Positions 1 to 20,300 of a stretch of DNA of 64,000 nucleotides are shown in pieces. A program made the translations under genes and the position numbers. The notes below the pieces were generated by a model. It was given only the letters and a program-made list of their open reading frames with translations, had not been told where the DNA came from and did not search any database. Every line of letters starts with the position of its first letter. Position 1 is the stretch's first letter. Source of the stretch: Neocallimastix lanati (nom. inval.). Lineage: Eukaryota > Neocallimastigomycota > Neocallimastigomycetes > Neocallimastigales > Neocallimastigaceae. The stretch is taken from contig JACVTC010000040.1 of assembly GCA_016946835.1 (NCBI GenBank), positions 805,001 through 869,000 on the forward strand. The letters run 5' to 3'.

Positions 1-1
1 C

Positions 2-298
2 CTTCTTGCTACTCTCGGTGGTAACGCCTCTCCATCTGCAAAGGACGTCGAAAAGATCATTAGTACTATTGGTGCTGATGTTGATGACGAAAAAGTCAAC
101 GCTGTTGTTGCTGCCCTTAATGGAAAGGATATTGATGAAGTAATTGCCGATGGTTTTAGTAAGTTATCCGCTGCCCCAGTTGCCAGTGGTTCTTCTGGTG
201 CTGCTGCTGCCTCTGGTGCTGCCGCCGCTGAAGAAGAAACTAAGGAAGAAGAAGAAGAAGAAGAATCTGATTCTGACATGGGCTTTGGTAAATATTAG
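2..298 (+). CDS. RPP2: 60S acidic ribosomal protein P2, 3' part
   Basis: Partial reading frame entering from the left edge; it starts in frame at base 2 and ends with TAG at 296-298, giving 98 residues. The order of parts is that of eukaryotic P2: a helical N-terminal domain with the family motif LLATLGGNASPSAKDVEKI, then NGKDIDEVIADG, an Ala/Ser/Gly hinge, a Glu-rich acidic run and a C-terminal tail. P2 dimerises with P1, binds uL10 (P0) and forms the lateral stalk of the large ribosomal subunit that recruits translation GTPases. About 9-12 N-terminal residues are missing outside the window. The tail reads SDSDMGFGKY, whereas most eukaryotic P-proteins end in GFGLFD. Codon use (GCC, GTC, ACC-type third-position C) is far less A+T-rich than the surroundings, as expected for a highly expressed gene. 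It converges with the gene that ends at 537. Confidence 0.93.
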   Translation, partial: LLATLGGNASPSAKDVEKIISTIGADVDDEKVNAVVAALNGKDIDEVIADGFSKLSAAPVASGSSGAAAASGAAAAEEETKEEEEEEESDSDMGFGKY

Positions 299-536
299 TT
301 ATTAATTATTAAAATTATTAATTAAAAAAAAAAAATAAATACTAATAATTATTTAAAATTATTGAAATTAGGTCTTTTCGATTAGATCATTTTAAAACAT
401 GTAGAAACATAATTAAATGCCCGAATAAAAATAATAAATCATTAAAAATATTTATGAACTTATTTTTTTTTTAAAAAAATAAATTTTTGTTTTTTTATTA
501 TTATTTTAAAAATTTACATGGAAATATTATGAAATA
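299..536. other. convergent intergenic spacer
   Basis: Spacer of 238 bases between the stop codons of P2 (+) and the CFAP46-like gene (-). It is A+T-rich with several A/T homopolymers and AATAAA-like hexamers (for example near 330 and 425), which could serve the P2 3' end. No gene is seen. Confidence 0.6.
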
Positions 537-10729
<10,193 letters not shown>

Positions 10730-11143
10730 TTATTTTTATTTTTTAATTAATACAAAAAACTCATATGCAAATAATATTAATTATTTCATATAAAAATTTT
10801 CAATAATATTATAGTAATAATGTGTGTAGTAAATGATTTTATTTTCAAATAAATAAAATTGAACTATAAATCGTATTTGATTATTTTTAATTTAAAATCA
10901 ATTTTAATTTAAATATTTATTTATAAATTTTTTTAGCTTAATAAAACTTTATTATTAATTGTTATTATTGAAATTTTTATTTTCATTTTTTTTAATTAAA
11001 TTTTTAAAAATCTTTATTTTTAATAATTAATATATATTTTATTCATGTAAATTATCAAGTTATTTATAAGCAGTTTTTTTTATTTTTATTATTTCTATTT
11101 TATTAAATTATGTTTATTATTTTAAAAATGATTTTATTTAAAT
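10730..11143. other. upstream region of the CFAP46-like gene
   Basis: A+T-rich spacer immediately upstream of the CFAP46-like start codon. It holds only A/T homopolymers and short TAAT-type strings; no gene is seen. Confidence 0.5.
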
Positions 11144-11553
<410 letters not shown>

Positions 11554-11556
11554 ATA

Positions 11557-11586
<30 letters not shown>

Positions 11587-11589
<3 letters not shown>

Positions 11590-12171
11590 GACCGACTATC
11601 GGTAGAAATACTCGAATGTTAATGAGAAATTATAAATTTTAATATATTATATATTTATTTATATTAGAAGAACTCAGTACATTAATTTATTAATGTAAAG
11701 TTATATTTATAATGAATAGAAATAAATTTATAATGTAATTACATAGTGATATAAACCAAATACGTGTAGTAACATATTTGTATATTTTATAATAATTATT
11801 AAATATTAAATTTATATTTTTTGATAATAATTATATTAATTTTATATGAATTAAAGTATTATAATTATTATAATTATAATAATACATATTGAAATAAAAT
11901 AAATTATAATAATTATAATACTTTAATTCATATAAAATTAATATAGTTCTATATATTATAATATATAATTAACATAATACCTATTTTTTATAAATAGATT
12001 AGATTATCTATATTAGAAATAGAAGACTCTCTTGTAAATTTTAAGAATTAGAAATATTATTTTAATTATACGAATATTATAATTTTATTAATAAAATTTA
12101 CTAAACAACCATTATTTTAAAAACCCACTGCTTAAAAATTATTGCACATAAAAGTCCCGCATATCAAAAAT
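11587..12171 (+). mobile_element. decayed LTR-like sequence, possible 5' LTR of a Ty3-like relic
   Basis: It starts TGACCGACTATCGGTAG, which resembles the start of the LTR at 13308 (TGTCAACCGACTTTC...), and ends just before a primer-binding-site sequence. The shared stretch covers roughly the first 100-130 bases; beyond that I cannot align it with confidence. It contains a perfect 44-base inverted repeat (separate entry). Confidence 0.45.
11832..11945. repeat. perfect 44-base inverted repeat
   Basis: Arms 11832-11875 and 11902-11945 are exact reverse complements, separated by 26 bases. The arms include non-simple sequence (TATGAATTAAAGTATT), so this is not just chance pairing of A+T runs. 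It could form a hairpin or cruciform. Confidence 0.9.
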
Positions 12172-12189
12172 TGGTGGAGATATCGGAGA
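12172..12189 (+). promoter_or_regulatory. primer binding site of the Ty3-like relic
   Basis: TGGTGGAGATATCGGAGA, nearly identical to the sequence that follows the LTRs of both intact Ty3 elements (15047 and 23107). TGG pairs with a tRNA CCA end. It marks the relic as a relative using the same primer tRNA. Confidence 0.65.
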
Positions 12190-12764
12190 TGTGCTGTGTA
12201 AAAAGTAATTTATAAGTAGTGGTGTTTAGTAATTTTATTAATTAATAATAAATCCGTATATATTTACATAAATTCTCTTCAGTAAGGATTAATTAAAATA
12301 TACTGTTTAGGATATAAATTTTTAATTTTTTTTATTGGTTATTTATAGTTATATTATCTTTGGTGAAGAGAAAGTTATACAATATATGTTATTTCATTCA
12401 TTTTAGTATAGTTTAAATAAATTGTTTTAAAATAAATAAATATCGGAAATCTAATATATATATATATATGTTAAAAGTAAAGTAGTTTAAGTAGTATAAT
12501 AATAATTAGAGATAGTGAAATAGTAAAAATATTGTTATTTTAATTAGCATTTTAGTGAATAATTTAAATAAAATATATAATAGGAATATTATTTTAATTA
12601 AAATAAGAGTAGGAAGATATAAAAAGTGTAGTTTAAAAGTGTTAAAATTTAGGAATAAAATTACAATAGATATAAGTATAATAAGATAAAAATATTGTTT
12701 ACTTTAATAGTATTATATTTAATAATATTAATTAGTAGTACATTTTAAAAATAGATATAAATAA

Positions 12765-13272
12765 AATGGATATAAATCAATTTAAGCTAACAGAAAAAAT
12801 ACAATTGTTAAGATTGTTAATTCAAAAAGGTAGATTTGAAACTGGAGTTAGCGATGACGTGGATGAATTAGATGAGTTTGTAGATGGTTAATCAATGGGA
12901 ATATTAGCTCTTGCTGATAATAAGGAAGCTAGGTGTATTTTAAAAGGATGCGGTGAAAATAATTTAGTAAATCGTAGATTTCTGGAAAATATATTCTTAA
13001 TCGTTACATCGATGACACAAGTATTACTGGAATAACTAAACTTACAATTTTAAATTTAACTATTGGTTGTATTCAAAAAAAATGTAATATTCAGAGTAGT
13101 TGAGAAAGAAAATCAATTTTATGATATTAGCTTGAATTTTAAAACACAAAGAGAATTAGGAATTATTATTAACCCAAGTGACAATTTAATTCGATTGAAA
13201 CAAGGAACTTTTGAATTTAGAGTGGTAGCTGAATTTGAAAAATTATCTATTTTAAATAAAAGAATCAAATGA
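12765..13272 (+). pseudogene. decayed Ty3-type gag/protease region
   Basis: From an ATG at 12765 the frame reads MDINQFKLTEKIQLLRLL and hits a stop after about 40 codons. A degenerate retropepsin-like stretch (ARCILKGCGENNLVNRRF) follows, and after a frame change the segment 13063-13272 carries FRVVEKENQFYDISLNFKTQ. That matches the region after the protease in the intact Ty3 polyprotein (FRIIEKEDSFYDMLINFKTQ). Stops and frame changes make it non-coding, and no reverse transcriptase remains. Confidence 0.7.
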
Positions 13273-13307
13273 AGAAAATAATAATAATAATAATAATAAT
13301 AATAATT

Positions 13308-13504
13308 GTCAACCGACTTTCTCCGGTAGTAACTCGAGAGATAATAAAGTTTAATATAATTTATTTATTTGTTTATTTATTTATTTATTTTATATTTTTT
13401 ATATTTTTTAAAAGAGTCATCATTACATAAATTTATTTCATAGATTATTTTATACATGAATATATAAATCTATACTAATGTTATATATTTCCTATTCTAT
13501 TAAC
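13308..13504 (-). mobile_element. probable copia-type 3' LTR, minus strand
   Basis: On the minus strand it starts TGTTAATAGAATAGG at 13504 and ends CGGTTGACA at 13308 (TGT..ACA termini). A polypurine tract (TTTGAGGGGGG) lies just before it at about 13510-13519, in the arrangement typical of copia elements. It may be the 3' end of the copia element whose coding region lies at 30290-34119, but about 1 kb of pol between them is missing. Its right end on the plus strand also resembles 11587, so it may instead belong to the relic. Confidence 0.5.
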
Positions 13505-13970
13505 ATTCCCCCCTCAAACTAATTTTTCTTATGAAAAATTTTGTTTGTGTAACGGAGGTGCTTCTATTGTAACGGCGGAACGTGGAATAGAAACACAGAA
13601 AGGAGAAAACTCAATAGGTTTACACTATCTGTATAAATAATTCGTTTTATTAAAAAAATATTTTTTTATTAATTATAAAATTTAAAATAATTATTAATAT
13701 TAATCAACAAGGTAATATTTCGAATTACTTATACGTTAATTATTATTAATAAAAGCACGAAGAAAAATATTTTCATTCGTGAAGTTCGCACTATTTATAC
13801 TTTTAACGGAAAAACAGTTTTAACATGTAAAAATAATTTTAAAGAAATATTTAGAAATATGTTTGTAATAATTAATAATGTAAAGTTTCTAGAATATAGA
13901 TTTTAATTGATGAAAATGAATCTTATCAAAAAAAAATAAAATAATTTATATAATAAGAATTTCTAAATTC

Positions 13971-13996
13971 ATTTCGGTTGAATTACGAACCGAAAT
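13971..13996. repeat. hairpin conserved between L and S
   Basis: ATTTCGGTT (13971-13979) pairs perfectly with AACCGAAAT (13988-13996) around an 8-base loop. The equivalent place in S has TTATCGGTT pairing with AACCGATAA. Two base pairs differ between the elements and both are compensated. Confidence 0.75.
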
Positions 13997-14093
13997 ATTC
14001 TTTAACTTTCTATAATTCATACAGAAAGAATATTCAAGAAGATATTATTAATAATTAATAAAATAATTAATAAAATAATTATTTATACAAAAT

Positions 14094-14160
14094 GGGTTGA
14101 GGTGTGAGTCGAACCCATGAAGTATTGGTCATGGTCAATGTAACTAACCATTGAACCACA
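14094..14160 (-). ncRNA. tRNA-like sequence inside element L
   Basis: Read on the minus strand it has an A-box-like TGGTTCAATGG (14158-14148) and a B-box-like GGTTCGACTCA (14115-14105), 32 bases apart, as in tRNA genes. A full cloverleaf cannot be drawn: the anticodon and T stems are imperfect. It is a tRNA-derived sequence, not a working tRNA gene. Confidence 0.6.
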
Positions 14161-14180
14161 GTTCTAATTTTACTAATAAT

Positions 14181-14667
14181 TGATAAGAATGTACTAAATA
14201 ATGCATTCTTAATTAAATCTACGATTTATTTCTAATACATTATGTGTACATTATTATTTTTGTACTTTAATAAATTTTTAAATTCAAAGATTAAAAATTA
14301 GATCAAAAATTATATTAAACTTTATAATTTTTATATTAAATCTTATATTAATAGTAATATTTTTATATATTTAAAACTTATATTAACAATATTAATAATA
14401 AATCTTATTTTTTTATTTTTATATTAATAATGAAAATTTGTATTAATAATATTTTTATATATTGATAATTAAAAATTTATATATTATATTTTAACTTTTA
14501 TTATAAAATTTTATATCGAAATGTTTTATTTTATATTGAAAAATATTTTATTTTATTAAAAACCTTTATATTAGAATAGTATTTTTATTTTTATTTGAAT
14601 ATTTTAACAGATTGTAATAAAAATTTTAGCCAATTAAATAAATTCTTATTAGTAATATTTTAGATAG

Positions 14668-14715
<48 letters not shown>

Positions 14716-15040
14716 TATTAATATTATAAATGTATTTTATTTATATTGTTATAATTAAATTTTATATAATTGATTATAAAAATCAATTTAAATTTAATAG
14801 TTTTTATATATAAAAAGAAAAATAATAATAAAATGTAATTTAGTGGCAAGAACAACTTTTATGCCTTGAAAAAAAAAGTATAAATAGTTGTAAATTTTGC
14901 TACTAATTTTTAAATATCATCAAATAAAATAAAATAAAATAAAATAAAATGAAATAAATTTATAAATAAAAATAATAAATAAATAAATAAAATTTGTGTT
15001 TCCTTACTTTATTTTTATTTAATTCTCTAAAACCTTAACA
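14181..15040 (+). mobile_element. Ty3 element E1, 5' LTR
   Basis: 860 bases, TGATAAGAATG...CCTTAACA, with TG..CA ends. It matches the E1 3' LTR (21366-22232) closely; the two share variants (AAAGATTAAAAATTAGATC, TAACAATATT) that the E2 pair lacks. It contains a poly-A run near 14672-14710, a likely 5' regulatory block GTGGCAAGAACAACTTTTATG, and a TATAAATAG box at about 14879. Confidence 0.92.
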
Positions 15041-15046
15041 TTTATA

Positions 15047-15064
15047 TGGTGGAGATATCGGGGA
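15047..15064 (+). promoter_or_regulatory. E1 primer binding site
   Basis: TGGTGGAGATATCGGGGA, six bases after the LTR end. TGG would pair with the tRNA CCA tail; the rest predicts a primer tRNA ending in TCCCCGATATCTCCA before CCA. I cannot name that tRNA from this window. Confidence 0.75.
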
Positions 15065-16070
15065 ATTAAATAGAAATAATAGTAAATAACATAGATTTTT
15101 TTTTTAATTTTTTTTTATTTTATATTGATAAACAAGTAAGTCGTTAATCCTTTGATTAACCTATGGCGCTTGTTTGATATATATATATAAAAAAAAAAAA
15201 ATTTTTTTTAAATAAGTAAAATTAAGATTCTAAAAAAACAAATTTTGTAAAATTATAACAAGGAGCGGATAGAGCTCATACACAGTGTATTCTCAGATAG
15301 CAACAAATTAACTCTATTCATAGTAGGTTATTGAATAGTAGTTAATTTGGAGATTAATTGGAAAGTAGACGAAGGTATTTGGTTACCGACCCGGTAATAA
15401 TAGTTCAGCCTTCAACGTTTCAACACACGAAGGTGCGGGTACTTTCCAAGCACTGGCGAATAAGGAGCTTACGTCACCGAAGGCGTAAGATTGTTTTTTT
15501 TTTATATATATTTTTTTTTACTTTTCTTTGTGCTAGTTATAAGGCACTTTATTATATAAAGTATCAGACTTTGGCTAACTTCGCCATTTAAATTTTTTTT
15601 ATTTTTTTTTATTACTGATACTTTATTTGTTTAATAATTCCTGTAAAAGAATCTTAATTTACTTGAAAATATTGTGTTTTTAGTTAATTTTTATTAGTTA
15701 ATAAAAATATTATTGAATACTTTTAAAATTTTTTTTTTTATTCCGTACATAGATTATCGGATTAAGTTTATCCTACATAGTAATTGGGCTAGTAGGCTCT
15801 GAACTGCTATATTTTATATTGAATATAGTAATCGTGGCACACGCGTGGCATGACACCATTAGGTAAGCTGCACGTCAGACAGTGTGTACTATCAGATTGT
15901 ACGACAATAAAGATTATTTTTTTGTATTTAATAATTATAATTAATTAATAATTTTATTAGCTATAACAATACAATATTTATCGTTTAAAAAGAAAAATTT
16001 TTGAAAGGTGAAAATAATAAATAAAACTTTGCTTCTAAATTTATTACTACAAATATACTAAATTACAAAA

Positions 16071-16266
16071 TTCAAGTGGTCGATAAAGGTTTCGAGCTTG
16101 AAAAATATTCTATTGAGTTGTCGATAAAGATTTCGAACTTAAAATTATTCTATTGAGTTGTCGATAAAGATTTCGAACTTAAAAATTATTCTTAATAAAG
16201 TAGTCGAAAAGAACCTCGTGCTTTATAATTTCTACTAAGTTGTCGATAAGGATTTCGAGCTTATAT
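16071..16266 (+). repeat. array of five hairpin units before E1 gag
   Basis: Five units of about 26-32 bases, each roughly stem-GTCGATAAAGATTTCGA-stem, at about 16071-16102, 16112-16143, 16152-16182, 16195-16226 and 16236-16263. The inner TCGA..TCGA pairing is shared by four units and is CGA..TCG in unit 4. The outer stems differ: TTCAAG/CTTGAA, TTGAGTT/AACTTAA, ATAAAG/CTTTAT, TAAG/CTTA. Change with pairing kept argues for an RNA structure, perhaps for packaging or translation. Confidence 0.8.
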
Positions 16267-16437
16267 CTACTAAAGAAAGCAAATAAAATTATTATTTTCA
16301 AAAGTTACTAAAATATATTGTTTTAAAAATTGATTCGATATTAAATTACCTATTAAATTATATTTTTAAAGTTGTATTTCCAAATTTATTCTTATTTAAT
16401 CACCTCATTAATATACAACAAGAAATATTTAAACAAA

Positions 16438-17349
16438 ATGTCCAAGGAAACAACTTTGAGCTTTAAAGAATTGAAAAAAGAATTAAGAGATATTGTGAAA
16501 CTTAGCAAGGACAATTTAGATATTAAGTCCTGGGCTACTGAATTAAAACTTTGGATCAAGATACAAGGTATTACAGATCCAGAAACAATATTTAATGCTT
16601 GTTTACTTACCAGCTCTGGTGAAGTACAACGCGTTATTGAAGATTTGGGAGAAGATAGTGATGATGAAAGTGATGATTCATCAGATGAAGAAGAAGATGA
16701 TGATGAAGAAGAAAATGTTGATGATGATATTAAATTTCCTTCCCTTGAAAAAATTATTTCAAGTCTTGAAAATTTTTACGGTATTAAAGAAGACCAAAAT
16801 TTACTTCTTAAAGAACTTCGTGCAATGCGAATTAAAAGAAACGAAAAGATTAAAGACTTTAATGTAAGATATAGAACTTTGTACACTAAACTTGATAAAA
16901 AGAGAAGAAAGCGCATTGGTGTACTAGATTATATTGATTCTATTCAAAATAATTATGAAGCCTGGAAGAAATTATCCCTTAAAGATGATATAAGTATGGA
17001 TAAAGCTTTCAAAATTGCCGAGAAAGTAGATAGACTTTCTGTAAGGAACAATAATATTAATACCTATAATGTTAATAATTCCCAACATAATCAAAATAAT
17101 CAAAACAGTACTACTTCAAGACTTTATCCTAAAAGAAGAAACGAAACTTTCCAAACAAATCAAACAAATAATAAACCGAAACCTCAAGATATTATAGAAG
17201 AATCAACCCAGAAAATGAGAAATTTATCCGTTAAAACTTGCTTCTTCTGTAAGGAAGAAGGTCATTACTCATATTATTGCCCTCAATTAAATAAGATTAT
17301 GGAAAAAAATAAAAAAGAAATATATTCCAAAAAGTCTTTAAACTTCTAA
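16438..17349 (+). CDS. gag: Ty3 E1 Gag
   Basis: Gag structural protein of 303 residues that forms the virus-like particle and binds element RNA. I take ATG at 16438 (MSKETTLSFKELKKE), because the second copy starts at the equivalent ATG; an upstream in-frame ATG at 16372 lies in less conserved leader. The order is: helical capsid region (WATELKLWIKIQGITDPETIF), a Ser/Asp/Glu run (EDSDDESDDSSDEEEDDDEEE), a basic helical part (RIKRNEKIKDFNVRYRTLY), an Asn/Gln-rich linker, then one zinc knuckle CFFCKEEGHYSYYC (CX2CX4HX4C) near the C-terminus. The last codons overlap the pol frame, and the slippery site TTTAAAC lies three codons before the stop. Confidence 0.92.
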   Translation: MSKETTLSFKELKKELRDIVKLSKDNLDIKSWATELKLWIKIQGITDPETIFNACLLTSSGEVQRVIEDLGEDSDDESDDSSDEEEDDDEEENVDDDIKFPSLEKIISSLENFYGIKEDQNLLLKELRAMRIKRNEKIKDFNVRYRTLYTKLDKKRRKRIGVLDYIDSIQNNYEAWKKLSLKDDISMDKAFKIAEKVDRLSVRNNNINTYNVNNSQHNQNNQNSTTSRLYPKRRNETFQTNQTNNKPKPQDIIEESTQKMRNLSVKTCFFCKEEGHYSYYCPQLNKIMEKNKKEIYSKKSLNF

Positions 17350-20300
17350 ATGGGAGCAGAAGCACTCCCAATGACAAAACAATAGCTTCATTAAATAATT
17401 TACAAAATAATACTTTTACTAAGAATACTCCAATTGATAATAATTCCTTTAACGAAGAATCTGAAGAATCTGATTTTAGTGACACAACTGAAAGTGAGGA
17501 TGATATCATTATAAATGCTGTAAAAAGAAAAATGAAGGATAATAACAGCGAAAAAGAAGAAAATAATTCCAAGAAAGTACATAAAAGTTTAAAAGATAAT
17601 CCACGTCCTTTTGCAACTCCTGCTTTAAGAAAGAAGAAAGAAAATGAGCTGCATAATAAACCAAATAAAGTTTATAAAAATCAAATACTTCCTTCAATTT
17701 TAACTCAACCAAATATTAACAAAGAAAAACAAAAAGAAAAGGAATTAAGAAATATGACAAGAGTAAGAGAAAGTAAAGAAGAAAACAACAATTATTCATC
17801 AAAAGGAAAGGAAAAAGTTGAATCTGAAGATATACTTGTAATCGATAATGAAATAGAAGATCTAGAAATGAATAAAGATAATCAACAAAATAAAACTAAT
17901 ACTTTGGAAAAATTAATTTCAACAAAAACTAAGGAAACTAATAATGGAAATACTCAATTAGTAAAAAGGAATATCAAAATGATGAATAATAAAGAACCTT
18001 ACAATATTATGGATGATTTAAATAATCTTAAATCCAGTATTACGATAGGTCAACTCTTGAATGCATGTCCTAAAATTCGTTCACAATTAACTCAAGGTTT
18101 AAAGTTAGAAAAGTCTAAAATAATTGGAACTGTAGACAATGTAATAGCACGAACTTTATTAGTAAATAACTATGACCATAGCTACATAAGTAAAAGTAAT
18201 GAAGTAGCCGAAGAAGACTTAGCAATGGTTGATGCAAGTGTTGACGGAGTACTAGGAAAACTTTTAATTGATTCTTGTAGTAACCTAAGCATCGTTACTA
18301 AGCAGTATTTTGATAAATTACCTGGTGAATATGAAACAGTTGGAAAAAGTCGTGGAAGAATCCAACTAGCAACACAAGATGAAGAATACTCGGAAGGAAT
18401 TATTGTTCGATTACCAGTAAAAATTAATAATTATGAATTTAATGCGGACTTTAGAATTATTGAGAAAGAAGACTCATTTTATGATATGTTAATAAACTTT
18501 AAAACTCAAATCGATCATTGTTTATTTATTCATCCAACCTTAAACAGTCTATGTAAACTTTTGTCAGAAAGTGAATACGAAGAAATAGCTAAAATAAATA
18601 ATCAATATTATGATGAAGAAAGTATAATTTGCACTATTAGAAAAGTTAAAGAAACGAATAATGAAAAGGAAATTATAAAGGAATTAACTCCAATGGAATT
18701 TATTGAGAGTGATGAATTTTTAAGTACCTTAAATAAAGATTATAAAGAACAAATTATTAAAATTCTCAAAGAAATGATTGACATAGTTGCCACTTCAACA
18801 GAAGAACTAACTCCTTCTAAACTTTCACCACATAAGATCCGTTTGAAAGCAAATGCAAAGCCAGTAAAATTAAGAAGTTATAGGTTAACTAAATTAAAAT
18901 CAGATATCTTAAAAGAAGAACTTACAAAGCTTATTAAGAAAGGATTGATAGAACCATCCTGTTCAGAATGGTCATCTCCAGTAGTACTCATTCTAAAACA
19001 CAATGGAAAGTGGCGCTTGTGCATTGACTACCGAAAAGTCAATGATATGACAGAAAAAGATTCTTATTCAGTTCCATATATAGATGAAATTTTTGATAGT
19101 CTCGGAGGATCTAAAATATTTACAACTCTTGATTTATTTTCTGGTTTTCACCAAATCTTAATGGATGAAGAAAGCGTTGAAGTAACCACTTTCACTACTA
19201 AGTTTGGAAATTATCAATTTAAGGTTATGCCTTTTGGACTTACTGGAGCTCCCTCAACCTTCCAAAGAGAAATGAATAAAATTTTATTCCCTTTTATTGG
19301 TGAATTTGTTTATGTATTTATTGATGATGTTTTGATCTATTCAAAAAGTATCGAAGAACATTTAATTCATATTAAACAAGTATTAGAAGTATTTAAAGAA
19401 AACAAGTTAAAAATTAATATTGAAAAGTGCCATTTTCTTCAAACTGAAGTTGATGTATTAGGTCACAAACTTACTACTAAAGGATTAAGTCCCATGGAAA
19501 GTAAGATAACAGCTATTAAGAAGTGGGAAGCCCCTTCATCACTTCATGAATTAAGATCATTTTTAGGAGCAGTGGGATATTATCGTGATTTTATTCCTAA
19601 ATATGCTCAAATTACCTCACCTTTATGTAAATTATTGAAAAAGAATACCAAATATGAATGGAATAAAGAACAACAAGAAAGCTTTGAACTCCTAAAAGAA
19701 AAATTAATCAATGCACCTATTCTAAAATTTCCGTCATTTGACAAACCTTTTATCATTAGAACTGATGCTTCGTATAATGGAATTGGTGGAGTTCTTTTAC
19801 AAAAAGAAGAAGAAACCGGTAAGGAGCATCCAATACACTTTATAAGTAGAAGTTTAAAGAAAGCTGAAAAGAATTATGGTATTACCGATTTAGAAGGAAC
19901 CGCTTTGTTTTACTGTATGACTAAATTTAAATCTTATATTGAAGGAAATCCATTACCTACAACTATTTACACAGATCATAAACCATTAGTTGGTTTATTT
20001 AAGAATAAAGAACCTTTGAATGCAAGGCAAACAAGATGGTGTCTAACCGCTAGTATGCTCGGAATTAATATAAAATATGAATCAGGCAAAAAGAATGTGT
20101 TAGCTGATGCTCTTTCAAGAATGAAAAGTAAGGAAGAGAGAAAGATATTATTAACAAAAATTACTAATGGAAATAATGAAGAATTATTATCTAAGGTTAT
20201 AAAGGAATTTATTAATGAAAAGTTTACTGTTATTGATGGTGAAGATTACTTTATCGACAATGGAAATTATAGAAAATTAATAACGGACGAAAATGAAAGG

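Larger units (their letters stand above)
13548..14180 (-). mobile_element. LTR-like element L, larger part
   Basis: On the minus strand this is the downstream part of an LTR-like element. It ends GTTACA at 13553-13548 (a second GTTACA lies at 13573-13568). The first 16 bases (TGTAACGAAACTCATA) lie at 30289-30274, on the other side of two Ty3 insertions. It is related to the solo element S at 33380-33952: both share TAAAAGCAC, the CTATTTATA motif, a paired hairpin and a tRNA-like block at the same places. It has no coding capacity. Confidence 0.65.
15041..16437 (+). other. E1 structured leader
   Basis: A 1.4-kb region between the 5' LTR and gag without a convincing gene. It is patchily much richer in G+C than the LTR. 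Paired segments seen: GGAAAGTA 15360-15367 with TACTTTCC 15440-15447, closing TTACCG/CGGTAA (15383-15397) and CCTTC/GAAGG (15409-15433); then CTTACG/CGTAAG (15468-15489). A hairpin array follows at 16071-16266. A 77-codon open frame at 15358 starts at TTG and is not believed to be a gene. Confidence 0.7.

Noticed and set aside
14094-14165. Functional tRNA gene
   Set aside because: A and B boxes are present, but the anticodon and T stems do not pair properly and no acceptor stem is found. The same block recurs in element S, so it is part of a mobile element.
15358-15591. 77-codon basic frame in the Ty3 leader
   Set aside because: It starts at TTG, covers the structured RNA block, and has no family features. 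Its sequence is better explained by RNA pairing.
17297-17712. Minus-strand open frames opposite the Ty3 gag/pol junction, also at 25352-25767
   Set aside because: Antisense shadows of Glu/Lys-rich pol codons (Ser/Phe/Leu-rich products), present in both copies for that reason only.
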